Position numbers and translations under genes: made by a program
Notes under the pieces: model-generated
What the model was told of the DNA's origin: nothing
The model's database searches: none
What the model saw: the letters and a program-made list of their open reading frames with translations, nothing else
Shown here: piece by piece, positions 27,999 through 38,896 of the stretch
Layout of the letters: every line of letters begins with the position of its first letter
How positions within the stretch are numbered: the first letter of the stretch is position 1
DNA from: Pseudomonas capeferrum
GTDB taxonomy: Bacteria > Pseudomonadota > Gammaproteobacteria > Pseudomonadales > Pseudomonadaceae
Direction of reading: 5' to 3'
Assembly (NCBI RefSeq): GCF_013523055.1
Contig: NZ_JAAMQM010000011.1
Coordinates: 62,001 to 126,000 of the forward strand
DNA: 64,000 nucleotides

Positions 27999-28070
27999 GC
28001 CGCATCATACACCCGTTTTCATGCATGATGCACCCCGCCCGGCGTTTTAGCTGCCGGGCGGGGGCTTACA

Positions 28071-28940
28071 TCAAGGCTTGCTCTTGTCCAGGAAGCGGAA
28101 GAACTCGTTCTTCGGATCCAGGACCAGCACATCGCTCTTGCTGGCGAAGCTTTCGCGATAGGCCTGCAGGCTACGGTAGAAAGCGTAGAACTCCGCATCC
28201 TGAGTAAACGCCTTGGCGTAGATCGAGGCCGCCTGGGAATCGCCGTCACCGCGGGTCTCCTCAGCTTCACGATACGCTTCGGCCAACAGGACACGGCGCT
28301 GACGGTCGGCATCGGCACGGATACCTTCAGCCAGCTCGTTACCCTTGGCACGGTGCTCACGCGCTTCCCGCTCACGCTCGGTGCTCATGCGATCGAATAC
28401 GCTGCGGTTGACTTCCTTCGGCAGGTCGATGCCCTTGACGCGAACGTCGACGACCTCGATACCCAGCTCCTTGTTGGCCATGCGGTTCAGCGAAGCGGTG
28501 ATGTCAGCCATCAGCGCGTCACGCTCCCCGGAAACCACCTCGTGCAGCGTGCGCTTGCCGAACTGGTCACGCAGGCCGCTTTCCAGACGCCGCGAGAGGC
28601 GTTCGTCGGCAATCTGCTTCATGCCGGAGGTCGCGGTGTAGAAGCGCTCGGCATCTTTGACTCGCCACTTGGCATAGGCGTCCACCATCACCGCTTTTTT
28701 CTCGAGGGTCAGGAAGCGCTGGGTCGGAGCATCCAGGGTCATCAGGCGGGCGTCGAACTTGCGCACCTGGTTGACGTACGGGATCTTCACATGCAGGCCT
28801 GGCTGAACATCCGCCTGGACCACACGGCCGAATTGCAGCAACACCGCACGCTCGGTCTGGGCCACGATGTAGAAGCTGTTCCAGGCCACGATTGCCAGCA
28901 CGACGGCAGCGATCAGGGCGATCAGCGATTTATTGCTCAT
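28071..28940 (-). CDS. hflC: HflC, SPFH-domain regulator of the FtsH protease
   Basis: 289 residues. One N-terminal membrane anchor (SLIALIAAVVLAIVAWNSFY, 4-23) places the rest in the periplasm. The SPFH/band 7 domain includes QTERAVLLQFGRVVQADVQP and the coiled-coil ERESREREAR-like stretch STEREREAREHRAKGNELAE. With HflK it forms the cage around FtsH in the inner membrane and moderates degradation of membrane proteins. Its ATG overlaps the hflK TGA by one base (TGATG). Confidence 0.96.
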   Translation of the reverse strand: MSNKSLIALIAAVVLAIVAWNSFYIVAQTERAVLLQFGRVVQADVQPGLHVKIPYVNQVRKFDARLMTLDAPTQRFLTLEKKAVMVDAYAKWRVKDAERFYTATSGMKQIADERLSRRLESGLRDQFGKRTLHEVVSGERDALMADITASLNRMANKELGIEVVDVRVKGIDLPKEVNRSVFDRMSTEREREAREHRAKGNELAEGIRADADRQRRVLLAEAYREAEETRGDGDSQAASIYAKAFTQDAEFYAFYRSLQAYRESFASKSDVLVLDPKNEFFRFLDKSKP

Positions 28941-30115
28941 CAGCGGCTCTCCCTGGTACGAAGCGACTGTTGTTGCTGTTGCAGCTCCGAGGCGACCCGA
29001 GCCGCCTCATCGTTGGCCGAGGCTGGCGCAGTGACAGCCGGGGCGTTGGTGCGGCCGCCGCCCTGGACCATCTTGTCCAGCGGCAGGTAGAGCAGGTTGT
29101 TCTGCCCATCCTTGGTTGCCACCATCACCTTGCTGGTGTTGCTGTAGACCTCTTGCATGGTCTCCAGGTAGAGACGCTGACGCGTTACGTCCGGAGCCTT
29201 GTGATACTCGGTCAGCAGCTTGACGAAGCGATCGGCCTCACCCTTGGCGCGTGCGATCACCTCATCGCGGTAGCCATTGGCATCCTCGATGATGCGCTGC
29301 GCCTGGCCGCGAGCCTCCGGCACCACGCCATTGGCATAGGACTCGGCCTGGTTGCGGGCACGCTGCTCGTCTTCACGCGCACGGATCACGTCGTCGAAGG
29401 CTTCCTGTACTTCGCGCGGGGCTGCCGCGCTCTGCACGTTGACCTGGGTCACGGTGATACCGGTGCGATAGGTGTCGAGGAAGCGCTGCAGGCGTTCGCG
29501 GATATCCACGGCCATCTGTTCACGACCCTCGGTCAACACCTGGTCCATCGAGGTGGAGCCCACCACGTGGCGCAGGGCGCTGTCGGTCGCATGCTGCAGA
29601 CTGACCTCCGGCTGGTCGACGTTGAGCACGAAGTCCTGCAGGTTGGTGATCTTGTACTGCACGGTCAGCGGCACCTCGACGATGTTCTCGTCTTCGGTCA
29701 GCATCTGCCCCTGCTTGGTGTAGGCACGCTCGCGAGTCACGTTCTCCATGTACTTGCGATCGATCGGCGGGAAGTAGATGTTCAGGCCCGGCCCTACGGT
29801 CTCGTAGTACTTGCCGAAGCGCAGGACGACTGCCTGCTCCTGTTCGTCGACCACGTACACGGCGCTGTACAACCAGATGGCGGCAAGCACCGCCAGACCG
29901 ATGCCCAGCAGGCCGTAGCCGCCGCCTCTGCCGACGTTCCTGTCACCACCACCGCGTTTCTTGCTGCCGCCGAACATGCCGTTCAGGCTGTCCTGCAGCT
30001 TGCGGAAGGCCTCGTCGAGATCCGGTGGACCTTTCTTGTCTCCACCGCCGCCGCCACGGCGACCGCCCCAGGGATCCTGATTGTTCGAGTTGCCACCCGG
30101 CTCGTTCCAAGCCAT
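28940..30115 (-). CDS. hflK: HflK, SPFH-domain regulator of the FtsH protease
   Basis: 391 residues. A Gly/Asn-rich cytosolic N-terminus (NEPGGNSNNQDPWGGRRGGG) precedes one membrane helix near 67-87 (LLGIGLAVLAAIWLYSAVYV) and a periplasmic SPFH domain (DEQEQAVVLRFGKYYETVGP). The C-terminus is Gln-rich. ATG 30115 is preceded by GGAG; an upstream in-frame ATG lacks homology. Partner of HflC, encoded next. Confidence 0.96.
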   Translation of the reverse strand: MAWNEPGGNSNNQDPWGGRRGGGGGDKKGPPDLDEAFRKLQDSLNGMFGGSKKRGGGDRNVGRGGGYGLLGIGLAVLAAIWLYSAVYVVDEQEQAVVLRFGKYYETVGPGLNIYFPPIDRKYMENVTRERAYTKQGQMLTEDENIVEVPLTVQYKITNLQDFVLNVDQPEVSLQHATDSALRHVVGSTSMDQVLTEGREQMAVDIRERLQRFLDTYRTGITVTQVNVQSAAAPREVQEAFDDVIRAREDEQRARNQAESYANGVVPEARGQAQRIIEDANGYRDEVIARAKGEADRFVKLLTEYHKAPDVTRQRLYLETMQEVYSNTSKVMVATKDGQNNLLYLPLDKMVQGGGRTNAPAVTAPASANDEAARVASELQQQQQSLRTRESR

Positions 30116-30211
30116 AGCGCTCTCCATCTGATAAAGCAAAGACGCGCCCACGGCGCGCCGTCCAATGCTACAGAATGCCTGTCACGGCTGCCCGGCGACA
30201 TAGTCGGGCAT

Positions 30212-31513
30212 TTATTGCAAAGTGTGTTGCTCGATGAACACCTGTGGTTCCAGGCCTTCCCGGCTGACCAGGCGATTGAGTTCGACCCGAGGCAGACGCA
30301 GGCTCAGCAGGCTGCTGCCTTTTTCATCATGTGCTTCGCCCTGCACTGCGCCGAAGGCAAAGAATTGCGCGCGCAAGCGGGCAAAACGCTGCTCCAGACA
30401 CAGGGTGCCGACAAACAGATCATCCCCCAGCAACTCGGCGATCGCCTGGCCCACCAGTTCCAGACCACGACCATCGCGTGCCGATACCCAGACCCGCTCC
30501 GGTTTGCCATCGGCATTCCGCTGGATCTGCGGCTCGACATCTTCGAGCAGGTCGAGTTTGTTATAGACCTCGAGGATCGGCAAGCCTTCGGCACCGATCT
30601 CGCCCAGCACGGCCATCACTTGCTCGATCTGCTCCATCCGATCGGGCTCGTGCGCGTCGATCACATGCAGCAGCAGATCAGAGTTGCTGGACTCTTCAAG
30701 CGTAGCCCGGAAAGCCTCGACCAGCTTGTGCGGCAGGTGGCGGATGAAGCCCACGGTATCGGCCAGCACGATCGGCCCGATGTCGCCCAGCTGGAGCCGG
30801 CGCAAGGTCGGATCGAGCGTGGCGAACAACTGGTCGGCGGCGTAGACCTCGGAAGAGGTCAGGGCGTTGAAAAGAGTGGATTTGCCGGCGTTGGTATACC
30901 CCACCAGCGAGACCGAAGGGATATCGGCGCGTCTGCGCCCTCGACGAGCCTGCTCGCGCTGGCTGCGGACCTTTTCCAGGCGTGCCTTGATCTGTCGCAG
31001 GCGTACGCGCAGCAGACGTCGGTCGGTTTCGAGCTGGGTTTCACCCGGCCCACGCAGGCCGATACCACCCTTCTGCCGCTCGAGATGGGTCCAGCCCCGG
31101 ACCAGCCGAGTGCTCATGTGCTCAAGCTGGGCCAGTTCGACCTGCAGCTTGCCTTCATGGGTACGCGCGCGTTGGGCGAAGATGTCGAGGATCAGGCCGG
31201 TACGATCGAGCACCCGACATTCGAAGACGCGCTCGAGGTTACGTTCCTGACTGGGAGTGAGGGTGTGATTGAAAATCACCAGATCTACCTGCTCGGCTTT
31301 GACCTGGTCGCGCAATTGCTCAACCTTGCCGCTGCCAATCAGGTATTTCGCTGTCGGTTGATGCCGCGTCACATTGCTGAACGCGACAATGTCGGCTCCG
31401 GCCGACAGTGCCAGTTCCTGAAACTCCTGCGGGTCTTCGCGCGCCTCAGGGTTCTGACCTTCCAAGTGAACGAGCAGCGCTCGCTCACCACCACCGTGGC
31501 GCTCAAAGAACAA
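30212..31513 (-). CDS. hflX: GTPase HflX, ribosome-splitting factor
   Basis: 433 residues. N-terminal HflX domain with the TRHQPTAKYLIGSGKVEQLR motif and RLGIGLRGPGETQLETDRRL-like linker (GGIGLRGPGETQLETDRR), then the G domain: G1 GYTNAGKST, G3 DTVGF, G4 NKLD, G5 SARDG. It dissociates stalled or hibernating 70S ribosomes under stress. The order hfq-hflX-hflK-hflC matches E. coli. The frame opens 12 bp after the hfq stop. Confidence 0.95.
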   Translation of the reverse strand: MFFERHGGGERALLVHLEGQNPEAREDPQEFQELALSAGADIVAFSNVTRHQPTAKYLIGSGKVEQLRDQVKAEQVDLVIFNHTLTPSQERNLERVFECRVLDRTGLILDIFAQRARTHEGKLQVELAQLEHMSTRLVRGWTHLERQKGGIGLRGPGETQLETDRRLLRVRLRQIKARLEKVRSQREQARRGRRRADIPSVSLVGYTNAGKSTLFNALTSSEVYAADQLFATLDPTLRRLQLGDIGPIVLADTVGFIRHLPHKLVEAFRATLEESSNSDLLLHVIDAHEPDRMEQIEQVMAVLGEIGAEGLPILEVYNKLDLLEDVEPQIQRNADGKPERVWVSARDGRGLELVGQAIAELLGDDLFVGTLCLEQRFARLRAQFFAFGAVQGEAHDEKGSSLLSLRLPRVELNRLVSREGLEPQVFIEQHTLQ

Positions 31514-31525
31514 GGCAGACTCCTA

Positions 31526-31786
31526 TCAGGCGTTGCCTGGCTCAGCATCGCCCTGTTCGGAATCGGACGGGCTTGGCAGGCGAACCGGGCGCGCTGGCAC
31601 CACGGTGGAAATGGCATGTTTGTAGACCATCTGGCTTACGGTGTTCTTCAGCAGAACCACGAACTGGTCGAAGGATTCGATCGAGCCCTGCAGCTTGATG
31701 CCGTTGACCAGATAGATGGAGACCGGGACTTTTTCTTTTCTCAAAGTATTCAAGTAAGGGTCTTGTAGCGAATGCCCTTTTGACAT
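31526..31786 (-). CDS. hfq: RNA chaperone Hfq
   Basis: 86 residues. Sm1 ([20 protein letters not shown], with QDPYLN at the proximal RNA face before it) and Sm2 (YKHAIST) are intact; the C-terminal tail is short and polar. ATG 31786 follows AGGAGT; the frame is open further upstream without homology. It pairs small RNAs with mRNAs and, in Pseudomonas, acts with Crc in catabolite repression, which would bear on the catabolic genes at the left of the window. Confidence 0.97.
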   Translation of the reverse strand: MSKGHSLQDPYLNTLRKEKVPVSIYLVNGIKLQGSIESFDQFVVLLKNTVSQMVYKHAISTVVPARPVRLPSPSDSEQGDAEPGNA

Positions 31787-31880
31787 ATGCCGCACTCCTG
31801 TAAGGATCAATAGTAGAAAAACTGGAAAAAAACAATGGTTCATGCCGCCTTTCGCAAGCGTAGACGGCAATTGCAGGGAC

Positions 31881-32852
31881 TCAGCTCAATATGGAGACGG
31901 CTCCCAGGTATTTCAAGGTGCGGGACAGATTGTCGCGGGCCAGGCTATCGAGCCAGTGCACGTCGGGCCATCCGCGTAACCAGGTGAATTGCCGCTTGGC
32001 CAGTTGGCGAGTGGCAATGATACCGCGTTCACGCATCTCTTCCGCAGTCAGCGTGCCATCGAGATGGTCCCAGACCTGTCGATAGCCCACCGACCGTATA
32101 GACGGCAGCCCCGCATGCAAGTCACTTCTGGCTCGCAGCAATCGGACCTCGTCGACGAAGCCCTGTTCCAGCATTTGCGAAAAACGTGACGCAATTCGCT
32201 CGTGTAATACACGACGTTCGGCGGGAGCGATCGCCAGGCTGGCGACAGTATAGGGCAAATGACTGGCTGCGCCTGCGTCTGGACCGCGACTTTGCTCGGA
32301 TTGACGCAAGCGATGGGCGGTCATGCTCTGGCCACTGACGCGATAGACCTCGAGTGCCCGGATCAGCCGCTGAGGGTCGTTGGGGTGAATCCGCGCCGCC
32401 GATTCCGGATCGACCTCGGCCAGCTGTCGGTGCAGCTCGCCGAGTCCCAGCGCCTGAGCCTGGGCCTCCAATTCGGCGCGCACCTCGGCGTCGGCCGCCG
32501 GCATGTCCGCCAATCCATCCAGCAACGCCTTGTAATAGAGCATGGTGCCGCCGACCAGCAGCGGAATCTTGCCGCGGGCGCTGATATCGGCCATCGCCTC
32601 CAGGGCGTCACGACGAAATTCGGCGGCGGAATAACTCTGTGCCGGGTCGAGAATGTCGATCAGGCGGTGCGGGTGGGCGGCCAGGACTTCCTTGGAGGGT
32701 TTGGCAGTGCCGATGTCCATGCCGCGGTAGACCAGCGCCGAATCGACGCTGATCAGCTCGCAGGGCAGGACCTTGGTGAGTTCGATGGCCAGGTCGGTCT
32801 TGCCGGCCGCCGTCGGACCCATGAGGAAGATTGCAGGGGGGTTACCGCTCAT
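31881..32852 (-). CDS. miaA: tRNA dimethylallyltransferase
   Basis: 323 residues starting [19 protein letters not shown]; the P-loop GPTAAGKT is at 12-19. It adds the isopentenyl group to A37 of tRNAs reading UNN codons, the substrate for MiaB and MiaE. Other family blocks: [27 protein letters not shown] and [13 protein letters not shown]. The gene begins one base after the mutL stop codon, so it is translated from the same message. Confidence 0.96.
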   Translation of the reverse strand: MSGNPPAIFLMGPTAAGKTDLAIELTKVLPCELISVDSALVYRGMDIGTAKPSKEVLAAHPHRLIDILDPAQSYSAAEFRRDALEAMADISARGKIPLLVGGTMLYYKALLDGLADMPAADAEVRAELEAQAQALGLGELHRQLAEVDPESAARIHPNDPQRLIRALEVYRVSGQSMTAHRLRQSEQSRGPDAGAASHLPYTVASLAIAPAERRVLHERIASRFSQMLEQGFVDEVRLLRARSDLHAGLPSIRSVGYRQVWDHLDGTLTAEEMRERGIIATRQLAKRQFTWLRGWPDVHWLDSLARDNLSRTLKYLGAVSILS

Positions 32853-32853
32853 G

Positions 32854-34755
32854 TCATCGACCGCGCAGGAAAAGTTTGTCCAGATCGTCCAGCCCCATCT
32901 GCGTCCAGGTCGGACGTCCATGGTTGCATTGGCCGCTGCGCTCGGTGTTTTCCATGTCGCGCAACAGGGCGTTCATCTCGGGGATGGCCAGGCGCCGGTT
33001 CGCGCGCACGGCGCCATGACAGGCCATGGTACCGAGCAGTTCGTTGAGATGGGCCTGGATACGGTCGCTGGTGCCGTATTCCATCAGGTCCGCCAGCACA
33101 TCCTGGACCAGACGGTTGGCTTCGGCCTGCTTGAGCAAGGCCGGGATCTGCCGGATCGCCAGGCTTTCAGGTCCCAGCCGCTGCAACTCGAAACCAAGCC
33201 GCCGGAACCAATCGGCGTGCTCCTCGGCGCAATCGGCCTCGCGCTGGCTGAGCGCCAGGGACTCTGGCACCAGCAGTGGCTGGCCGCTCAACCCTTCGCT
33301 GGCCATCGCCACCTTTAGGCGTTCGTACATGATTCGCTCGTGAGCCGCGTGCATGTCCACCAGGACCAGACCCACGGCGTTCTCGGAAAGAATGTAGATA
33401 CCTTTGAGCTGAGCCAGCGCATAGCCCAGCGGCGGTATGTCGCCCTCGCTCTGCGGTAGCGCAGGAGCGCCATCCGTGCTCAGAGGCGAGAAGAATTCGC
33501 GGTAGACCGCCTTGGCCTCAGCCACGGGCACTGCCTGGGCTGGTCGGGGGGTGTATTGATATTGGTAGCCTGCGCCATTGCCCGACCCCGCGGCACCGTA
33601 GGTGGGACGCTGCTCGCCCGCCGGCTGCTCCAGCAGCGAAGCCGCCAGGCGCATCTCGCCCTGGGGCCCGAATTCTCCGGCCTGCTGACCGGACGGTCGG
33701 ACGATCTCGCTCGTCGCTGCCGGCGCCGCGAGCTGGTCTTCCGGACGCACATCGGCCAGGGCACGATGCAGGATCCCATACAGGAAATCGTGCACCATGC
33801 GCCCTTCGCGGAAACGCACCTCATGCTTGGTCGGGTGAACGTTGACATCGACACCCACCGGATCGAGCTCGAGAAACAGCACGAAGGTCGGATGTCGCCC
33901 ATTGAACAACACGTCACGGTAGGCCTGGCGTACGGCATGGGCGACCAGCTTGTCGCGCACCGCCCGCCCATTGACGAAGAAGTACTGCAGATCGGCCTGG
34001 CTGCGCGAGAATGTCGGCAGCCCGACCCAGCCCCACAGACGCAAGCCGTTGCGTTCGACGTCGATCGGCAATGCCTGCTCCAGGAAGCCTGGACCGCAGA
34101 TCGCGCCGACTCGTCGCGCACGGGTGGTCTCATCCACCGCCTCGTGCAGGCTGAGAACGCTCTTGCCGTTATGGCGCAGGTGGAAGCCGACATCGAAACG
34201 CGCCAGGGCCAAACGGCGGATCACCTCCTGCAGATGATCGAACTCGGTCTTCTCGGACTTGAGAAACTTGCGCCGGGCCGGCGTATTGAAGAATAGGTCG
34301 CGCACTTCCACCGAAGTGCCGACCGGGTGCGCCGCGGGCTGGACACGCGGCATCATGTCCCGCCCCTCGGTCTCGACTTGCCAGGCCTCGCTGGCGGATG
34401 CCGTGCGAGAGGTCAGGGTCAGGCGCGCCACCGAGCTGATCGAAGCCAGCGCTTCACCACGAAAGCCAAGGCTGAGTACCCCCTCGAGGTCCTCGAGTTC
34501 GCGAATCTTGCTGGTGGCATGGCGAGCCAGCGCCAGAGGCAGGTCGTCGGCGGCAATACCCCCACCGTCATCTCGCACACGCAGCAGCTTCACACCACCC
34601 TGCTCCACTTCCACGTCGATACGACGGGCACCAGAGTCCAGGCTGTTCTCGAGCAGCTCCTTGATCACCGAAGCCGGACGTTCGACCACCTCGCCCGCGG
34701 CGATCTGGTTGGCCAGTCGCGGGCTGAGCAGTTCGATGCGCGAACCACCACTCAT
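32854..34755 (-). CDS. mutL: DNA mismatch repair protein MutL
   Basis: 633 residues. GHKL ATPase motifs: [12 protein letters not shown] (motif I), RDDGGGI (II), ATSKI and [10 protein letters not shown] (III). C-terminal dimerisation/endonuclease domain contains [12 protein letters not shown], the metal-binding motif of latent MutL endonucleases, which suits a pseudomonad that lacks MutH. The linker (about 350-440) is Gln/Pro/Gly-rich. Its start overlaps the amiB stop by four bases (ATGA). Confidence 0.97.
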   Translation of the reverse strand: MSGGSRIELLSPRLANQIAAGEVVERPASVIKELLENSLDSGARRIDVEVEQGGVKLLRVRDDGGGIAADDLPLALARHATSKIRELEDLEGVLSLGFRGEALASISSVARLTLTSRTASASEAWQVETEGRDMMPRVQPAAHPVGTSVEVRDLFFNTPARRKFLKSEKTEFDHLQEVIRRLALARFDVGFHLRHNGKSVLSLHEAVDETTRARRVGAICGPGFLEQALPIDVERNGLRLWGWVGLPTFSRSQADLQYFFVNGRAVRDKLVAHAVRQAYRDVLFNGRHPTFVLFLELDPVGVDVNVHPTKHEVRFREGRMVHDFLYGILHRALADVRPEDQLAAPAATSEIVRPSGQQAGEFGPQGEMRLAASLLEQPAGEQRPTYGAAGSGNGAGYQYQYTPRPAQAVPVAEAKAVYREFFSPLSTDGAPALPQSEGDIPPLGYALAQLKGIYILSENAVGLVLVDMHAAHERIMYERLKVAMASEGLSGQPLLVPESLALSQREADCAEEHADWFRRLGFELQRLGPESLAIRQIPALLKQAEANRLVQDVLADLMEYGTSDRIQAHLNELLGTMACHGAVRANRRLAIPEMNALLRDMENTERSGQCNHGRPTWTQMGLDDLDKLFLRGR

Positions 34756-36185
34756 GGCTGCGACGCCAGTGTCGTACCGGGAATATCCAGCTGCTGGCCA
34801 ATCTTGAGTTCATCGCTTTTCAGACCGTTGCTGCTGCGCAGGCTGGCAACGCTGACCTGGTACCGCACGGCGATCATGGCCAGGGTTTCGCCGGGCCGTA
34901 CCGTATGCTCGCGCGGACCTTGGGCAATCTTGCCGCTGTCACGCATCCAGGCGATATAGGTGCCGGGCGGTGGGTTCTGCTGGAAGAACTGCAGCACGCC
35001 ACTGTGAATCGAGCGCGCCAGCGATTGCTGGTGGCTACGAGTCGCCAGCTTGGCGGCCTCGTTGGCGTTGGAAATGAAGCCGGTCTCGACCAGGATCGAA
35101 GGAATGTCCGGCGACTTCAACACCATGAAACCCGCCTGCTCCACGCGGCGCTTGTGCAACGACGTGATGCGCCCCATGTTGCCGAGCACCTTCTGCCCCA
35201 CGTTCAGGCTGGAGCTGAGTGTCGCCGTCATCGACAGGTCCAGCAGCACGCCTGCGAGCATGCGGTCCTTGTCATCCAGGCTGACGTTGCCGGCGCCGCC
35301 GATCAGGTCGGAGCGGTTTTCACTGTCGGCCAACCAGCGAGCGGTCTCCGATGTCGCGCCCCGATCGGATAGGGCGAACACCGATGCTCCGAAGGCCGCC
35401 TTGGAAGGTGCGGCATCGGCATGGATGGAGATGAACAGGTCGGCGCCTTTCTTGCGGGCGATCTCGGTGCGCTTGCGCAGCGGAATGAAGTAGTCGCCCG
35501 TACGCGTCAGCTCGGCGCGGAAACCTTTTTCGGTATTGATCTGGCGCTGCAGCTCCTTGGCGATCTGCAGCACGATATCTTTCTCGTGCTGACCCCGCGC
35601 GCCAGAGGCACCCGGGTCTTCGCCGCCATGCCCGGCGTCGATGGCGACGACGATGTCGCGCTTGCCGCTGGGCACGGGCGTGAGCTTGATCGCCGGCTGC
35701 GCCGGGGTCACGGGCACCGCGGGTGCCGTGGCCGGTGTCGGTACTGGCGTGGGCGGCGGCGTCGGTGCGCTGGCGGCCACCGCATCGGCCTCGGTGTCGT
35801 ACAGGTCGACCACCAGGCGATTGCCATACTGGGCATTCGGCGCCAGGGTAAAGCTCTTGGGCGTGAGCGCTTTCTTCAGGTCCACCACCACGCGCAGGTC
35901 GGTCGCGGTGCGCTGGGCCGAGCGGACGCTGGAAATGGGGGTATTGGAGGTGGATACGTTGAGCGGAGCGCCAAGCGTCGCGCCATTGATGTCGATCACC
36001 AGTCGGTCCGGCGCACTCAACGTGAACACGCTGTGCTGCACGGGCCCGGAAAGGTCGAAGACCAGCCGTGTGTTGTCCGGAGCGCGCCACAGGCGCATGC
36101 TCTTGACTTGCGTGACGGCCAGAGCGTCAACGGTCACCGCTGTCAGCAGCAGTCCAACGACAGCGACCAGTGCGCGTATGCGCAT
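34752..36185 (-). CDS. amiB: N-acetylmuramoyl-L-alanine amidase AmiB with AMIN and LysM domains
   Basis: 477 residues from ATG 36185 (TGGGGAA just upstream; a GTG four codons earlier is the alternative). Signal peptide of about 23 residues, AMIN domain about 27-130, a Pro/Thr/Ala-rich linker about 140-170, Amidase_3 domain with zinc motif [13 protein letters not shown] (about 185), SIHADA and the catalytic Glu region [10 protein letters not shown], then one LysM repeat at the end ([20 protein letters not shown]). It splits septal peptidoglycan under EnvC/NlpD-type activators during daughter-cell separation. Twelve bases follow the tsaE stop. Confidence 0.94.
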   Translation of the reverse strand: MRIRALVAVVGLLLTAVTVDALAVTQVKSMRLWRAPDNTRLVFDLSGPVQHSVFTLSAPDRLVIDINGATLGAPLNVSTSNTPISSVRSAQRTATDLRVVVDLKKALTPKSFTLAPNAQYGNRLVVDLYDTEADAVAASAPTPPPTPVPTPATAPAVPVTPAQPAIKLTPVPSGKRDIVVAIDAGHGGEDPGASGARGQHEKDIVLQIAKELQRQINTEKGFRAELTRTGDYFIPLRKRTEIARKKGADLFISIHADAAPSKAAFGASVFALSDRGATSETARWLADSENRSDLIGGAGNVSLDDKDRMLAGVLLDLSMTATLSSSLNVGQKVLGNMGRITSLHKRRVEQAGFMVLKSPDIPSILVETGFISNANEAAKLATRSHQQSLARSIHSGVLQFFQQNPPPGTYIAWMRDSGKIAQGPREHTVRPGETLAMIAVRYQVSVASLRSSNGLKSDELKIGQQLDIPGTTLASQP

Positions 36186-36197
36186 ACCATTCCCCAC

Positions 36198-36671
36198 TTA
36201 TTGATTGAATTCGACAGCCAGAACGGCACACCAGGCCTCGCCGCGCGAGCCCTGCGGCGACAGAGTCAGCGAGCGACCGCCCGCCTGGGGGCTTATGGTA
36301 ATGGTCAGGTCCGGCTTTGGCAAAACGCCTGCCCCTTTCTGGGGCCATTCGAACAGGCACAGGGCGTCACCTTCGAAATAATCGCGAATACCCATGAACT
36401 CCAGCTCCTCGGGATCGACCAGGCGATACAGGTCGAAGTGGAAGGCGCGGATGTCACCGATCTCATAAGGTTCGACCACCGTGAAGGTGGGACTCTTCAC
36501 TGCCCCGGTGTGCCCAAGGCCACGGATCAGACCGCGCGACAGGGTGGTCTTGCCCGCCCCCAGGTCGCCCTCCAGAAAGATCACGCCGTGTCCGGCGGTA
36601 ACCTGTGCCAGACGCGCGCCAAAATCGATCATGGCCTGCTCGTCGGCCAGAAACAGGGTTATGCCAGACAC
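36198..36671 (-). CDS. tsaE: tRNA threonylcarbamoyladenosine biosynthesis ATPase TsaE
   Basis: 157 residues. P-loop GDLGAGKTT (about 36-44) and the [10 protein letters not shown] switch segment identify TsaE, which with TsaB and TsaD makes t6A37 in ANN-decoding tRNAs. Translation starts at GTG 36671, supported by GGAGGAG 8 bases upstream; it overlaps the nnrD 3' end by 13 bp. C-terminal end is a little longer than in E. coli (153). Confidence 0.95.
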   Translation of the reverse strand: MSGITLFLADEQAMIDFGARLAQVTAGHGVIFLEGDLGAGKTTLSRGLIRGLGHTGAVKSPTFTVVEPYEIGDIRAFHFDLYRLVDPEELEFMGIRDYFEGDALCLFEWPQKGAGVLPKPDLTITISPQAGGRSLTLSPQGSRGEAWCAVLAVEFNQ

Positions 36672-37519
36672 GCTGAATGCTCCTCCAACAACTCACGAAT
36701 AACCGGGATAAGATCACTGGCCGCCAGGCCACGGCCCCGAGGACCCAGGCGTTCGCCCGCGCAGGCATGCAGCCAGACGCCCAGCCGGGCGGCCGCGCCT
36801 GCCTCCAGCCCTTGGGCCAGCAGCGCCGCCAGGACGCCGGTAAGGACATCCCCCAGCCCCGCCCCAGCCATGGCCGGATGACCACGGCTGCACAGTGCCA
36901 GTTGGCCATCTGGATCGGCAACCAGCGTACCCGCCCCCTTGAGCACACAGACGCTGGCGTACTTGCGCGCCAGCTTGCGCGCCGCGCCAGGACGATCGGC
37001 CTGTACCGCTTCGGTGGACACACCGAGCAGGCGGGCAGCCTCGCCCGGGTGCGGAGTCAGGATGCTGCCGCTGGGCAGCGCCAGCGGCGTTCGCGCCAGC
37101 AGATTGAGCGCATCGGCGTCCCAGACCTGCGGCAAATGGGCATTGGCCACTGCCGAAAGCAGGCTGCGCCCCCAGGCCGCCTGGCCAAGACCGGGGCCGA
37201 CCACCAGCACCGAGGCGCGCTCCAGCACGCCCATCAGCTGATTGGCCGAACTCACGCCCAGGCACATGGTTTCGGGAAGGCGCGTCAAGGCAGCGCCCAC
37301 GTGTTCGGGTCGCGTGGCCAGGGAAACCAGGCCTGCCCCGCAGCGCAACGCGGCCTCGGCGCTGAGCAGCACGGCGCCGCCGGTACCCAGGTCGCCTCCG
37401 ACCACCAGCACGTGGCCGAAGTCGCCCTTGTGCGCGTCCGGGTGACGGGGCGGCAGACTGGCGATGTTCACGCTGCTGAGTCGTTGCACAAGATTGTCAG
37501 TGTGTTTGGTCTGGGGCAT
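36659..37519 (-). CDS. nnrD: ADP-dependent NAD(P)H-hydrate dehydratase (single-domain)
   Basis: 286 residues from ATG 37519. It repairs hydrated NADH/NADPH (S-NADHX). Ribokinase-like motifs: [41 protein letters not shown] and the [23 protein letters not shown]/phosphate loop. E. coli YjeF/Nnr carries an N-terminal epimerase domain that is absent here, so the epimerase must be encoded elsewhere. It leads the tsaE-amiB-mutL-miaA-hfq run and is divergent from queG. Confidence 0.92.
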   Translation of the reverse strand: MPQTKHTDNLVQRLSSVNIASLPPRHPDAHKGDFGHVLVVGGDLGTGGAVLLSAEAALRCGAGLVSLATRPEHVGAALTRLPETMCLGVSSANQLMGVLERASVLVVGPGLGQAAWGRSLLSAVANAHLPQVWDADALNLLARTPLALPSGSILTPHPGEAARLLGVSTEAVQADRPGAARKLARKYASVCVLKGAGTLVADPDGQLALCSRGHPAMAGAGLGDVLTGVLAALLAQGLEAGAAARLGVWLHACAGERLGPRGRGLAASDLIPVIRELLEEHSACLA

Positions 37520-37584
37520 AGGGTCAAAAGCTCCGATGTCTGGCAGAATTATACGCACCTGAGCCCGTATTGCCTTGTTCGACC

Positions 37585-38658
37585 ATGTCTTCCTCGATTC
37601 CTTCCCTAGCCACATTGGCCCAATCCATCAAGGACTGGGGCCGCGAACTCGGTTTTGCCCATGTCGGCATCGCCGGGGTGGCGCTTGGCGAGCACGAAAA
37701 TCACCTGCAGCGCTGGCTGGAAGCGGGTTACCAGGGGGAGATGGACTACATGGCTGCCCACGGCAGCAAGCGCTCGCATCCCGACGAACTGGTGCCCGGC
37801 ACCTTGCGCGTGGTCTCGCTGCGGATGGACTACCTGCCTGGCGATACCGAAATGGCCAAGCGCCTGGCCCAGCCGGAAAAGGCCTATGTCTCGCGTTATG
37901 CCCTCGGTCGCGACTATCACAAGCTGATTCGCAAGCGTGTGCAGCATCTGGCCGAGCGTATCCAGGAAACGATCGGCCCCTTCGGCTTCCGCGCTTTCGT
38001 CGACAGCGCCCCAGTGCTGGAGAAAGCCATTGCCGAACAGGCGGGGCTCGGCTGGATCGGCAAGAACACCCTGCTGCTCAACCGCAAGGCCGGCAGTTAT
38101 TTCTTTCTCGCGGAGCTGTTCGTGGATGTGCCGCTGCCGGTGGACGAAGCCCAGGGCAGCGAACATTGCGGACGCTGCCAAGCCTGCCTGGACATCTGCC
38201 CGACGGGTGCCTTCGTCGGGCCGTACGTGCTCGACGCGCGACGCTGCATCTCCTACCTGACCATCGAGCTGAAGAGCGCCATCCCCGTGGAACTGCGCGC
38301 ATTGATCGGCAATCGGGTCTTCGGTTGCGATGATTGCCAGATCGTCTGCCCCTGGAACCGCTTTGCCCGCCCTACGATCGAAAGCGACTTCAAGCCCCGG
38401 CACAACCTCGACAATGCCGACCTGGCCGAGCTGTTCCTCTGGGATGAAGCGACGTTCCTGAGCAACACAGAAGGCTCGCCTCTGCGCCGCGCCGGATACG
38501 AGCGCTGGCTACGCAACCTGGCGGTCGGGCTCGGCAACGCACCGTCGACGATTCCGGTCCTCGAGGCCCTGCGCGCGCGCCAGGATCACCCCTCGGAACT
38601 CGTGCGCGAGCATGTCGAATGGGCCCTCGCCCGGCATGGCGCAATACCACTCACTTGA
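37585..38658 (+). CDS. queG: Epoxyqueuosine reductase
   Basis: 357 residues from ATG 37585; a TTG five codons upstream is also in frame. It reduces epoxyqueuosine to queuosine in tRNA, using cobalamin and two [4Fe-4S] clusters. Cluster motifs: CGRCQACLDICPTGAF (about residues 195-210) and CDDCQIVCPW (about 250). The conserved active-site region FVDSAPVLEKAIAEQAGLGW is present. HEAT-like C-terminal repeats follow. It is divergent from nnrD with 65 bp between. Confidence 0.95.
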   Translation: MSSSIPSLATLAQSIKDWGRELGFAHVGIAGVALGEHENHLQRWLEAGYQGEMDYMAAHGSKRSHPDELVPGTLRVVSLRMDYLPGDTEMAKRLAQPEKAYVSRYALGRDYHKLIRKRVQHLAERIQETIGPFGFRAFVDSAPVLEKAIAEQAGLGWIGKNTLLLNRKAGSYFFLAELFVDVPLPVDEAQGSEHCGRCQACLDICPTGAFVGPYVLDARRCISYLTIELKSAIPVELRALIGNRVFGCDDCQIVCPWNRFARPTIESDFKPRHNLDNADLAELFLWDEATFLSNTEGSPLRRAGYERWLRNLAVGLGNAPSTIPVLEALRARQDHPSELVREHVEWALARHGAIPLT

Positions 38659-38875
38659 GCAAGAGCATTCGATTTTCAAATGCCGAGGTTCATCTTGCAG
38701 CCCTTGATTCGGTTGTGAAGCTTATGGCCTCGCGGGACAAGCCCGCTCATCACCGGAGTACGCGCACACCAGTGGTGAGCGGGCTTGTCCCGCGACGAGG
38801 CCATAAGCTTCACAGAGGATCTTGAAAGCCCAAAGCTAAACCCCAGCATTTGAAAATCGAGTGCTCTTGCTCAAG
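38655..38875. repeat. Long palindromic element with REP pair at apex, copy A
   Basis: About 221 bp. Outer arms (TTGAGCAAGAGCATTCGATT at 38655 and its near complement ending 38875) enclose inner arms GTGAAGCTTATGGCCT... and REP cores GCGGGACAAGCCCGCTCA (from 38732) and GAGCGGGCTTGTCCCGCG. It begins at the queG stop codon and fills the gap to the convergent UPF0126 gene. Related to copies at 41355, 50781 and 62777. Confidence 0.8.
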
Positions 38876-38896
38876 GACTGGTATTGGCGCCTGCGG

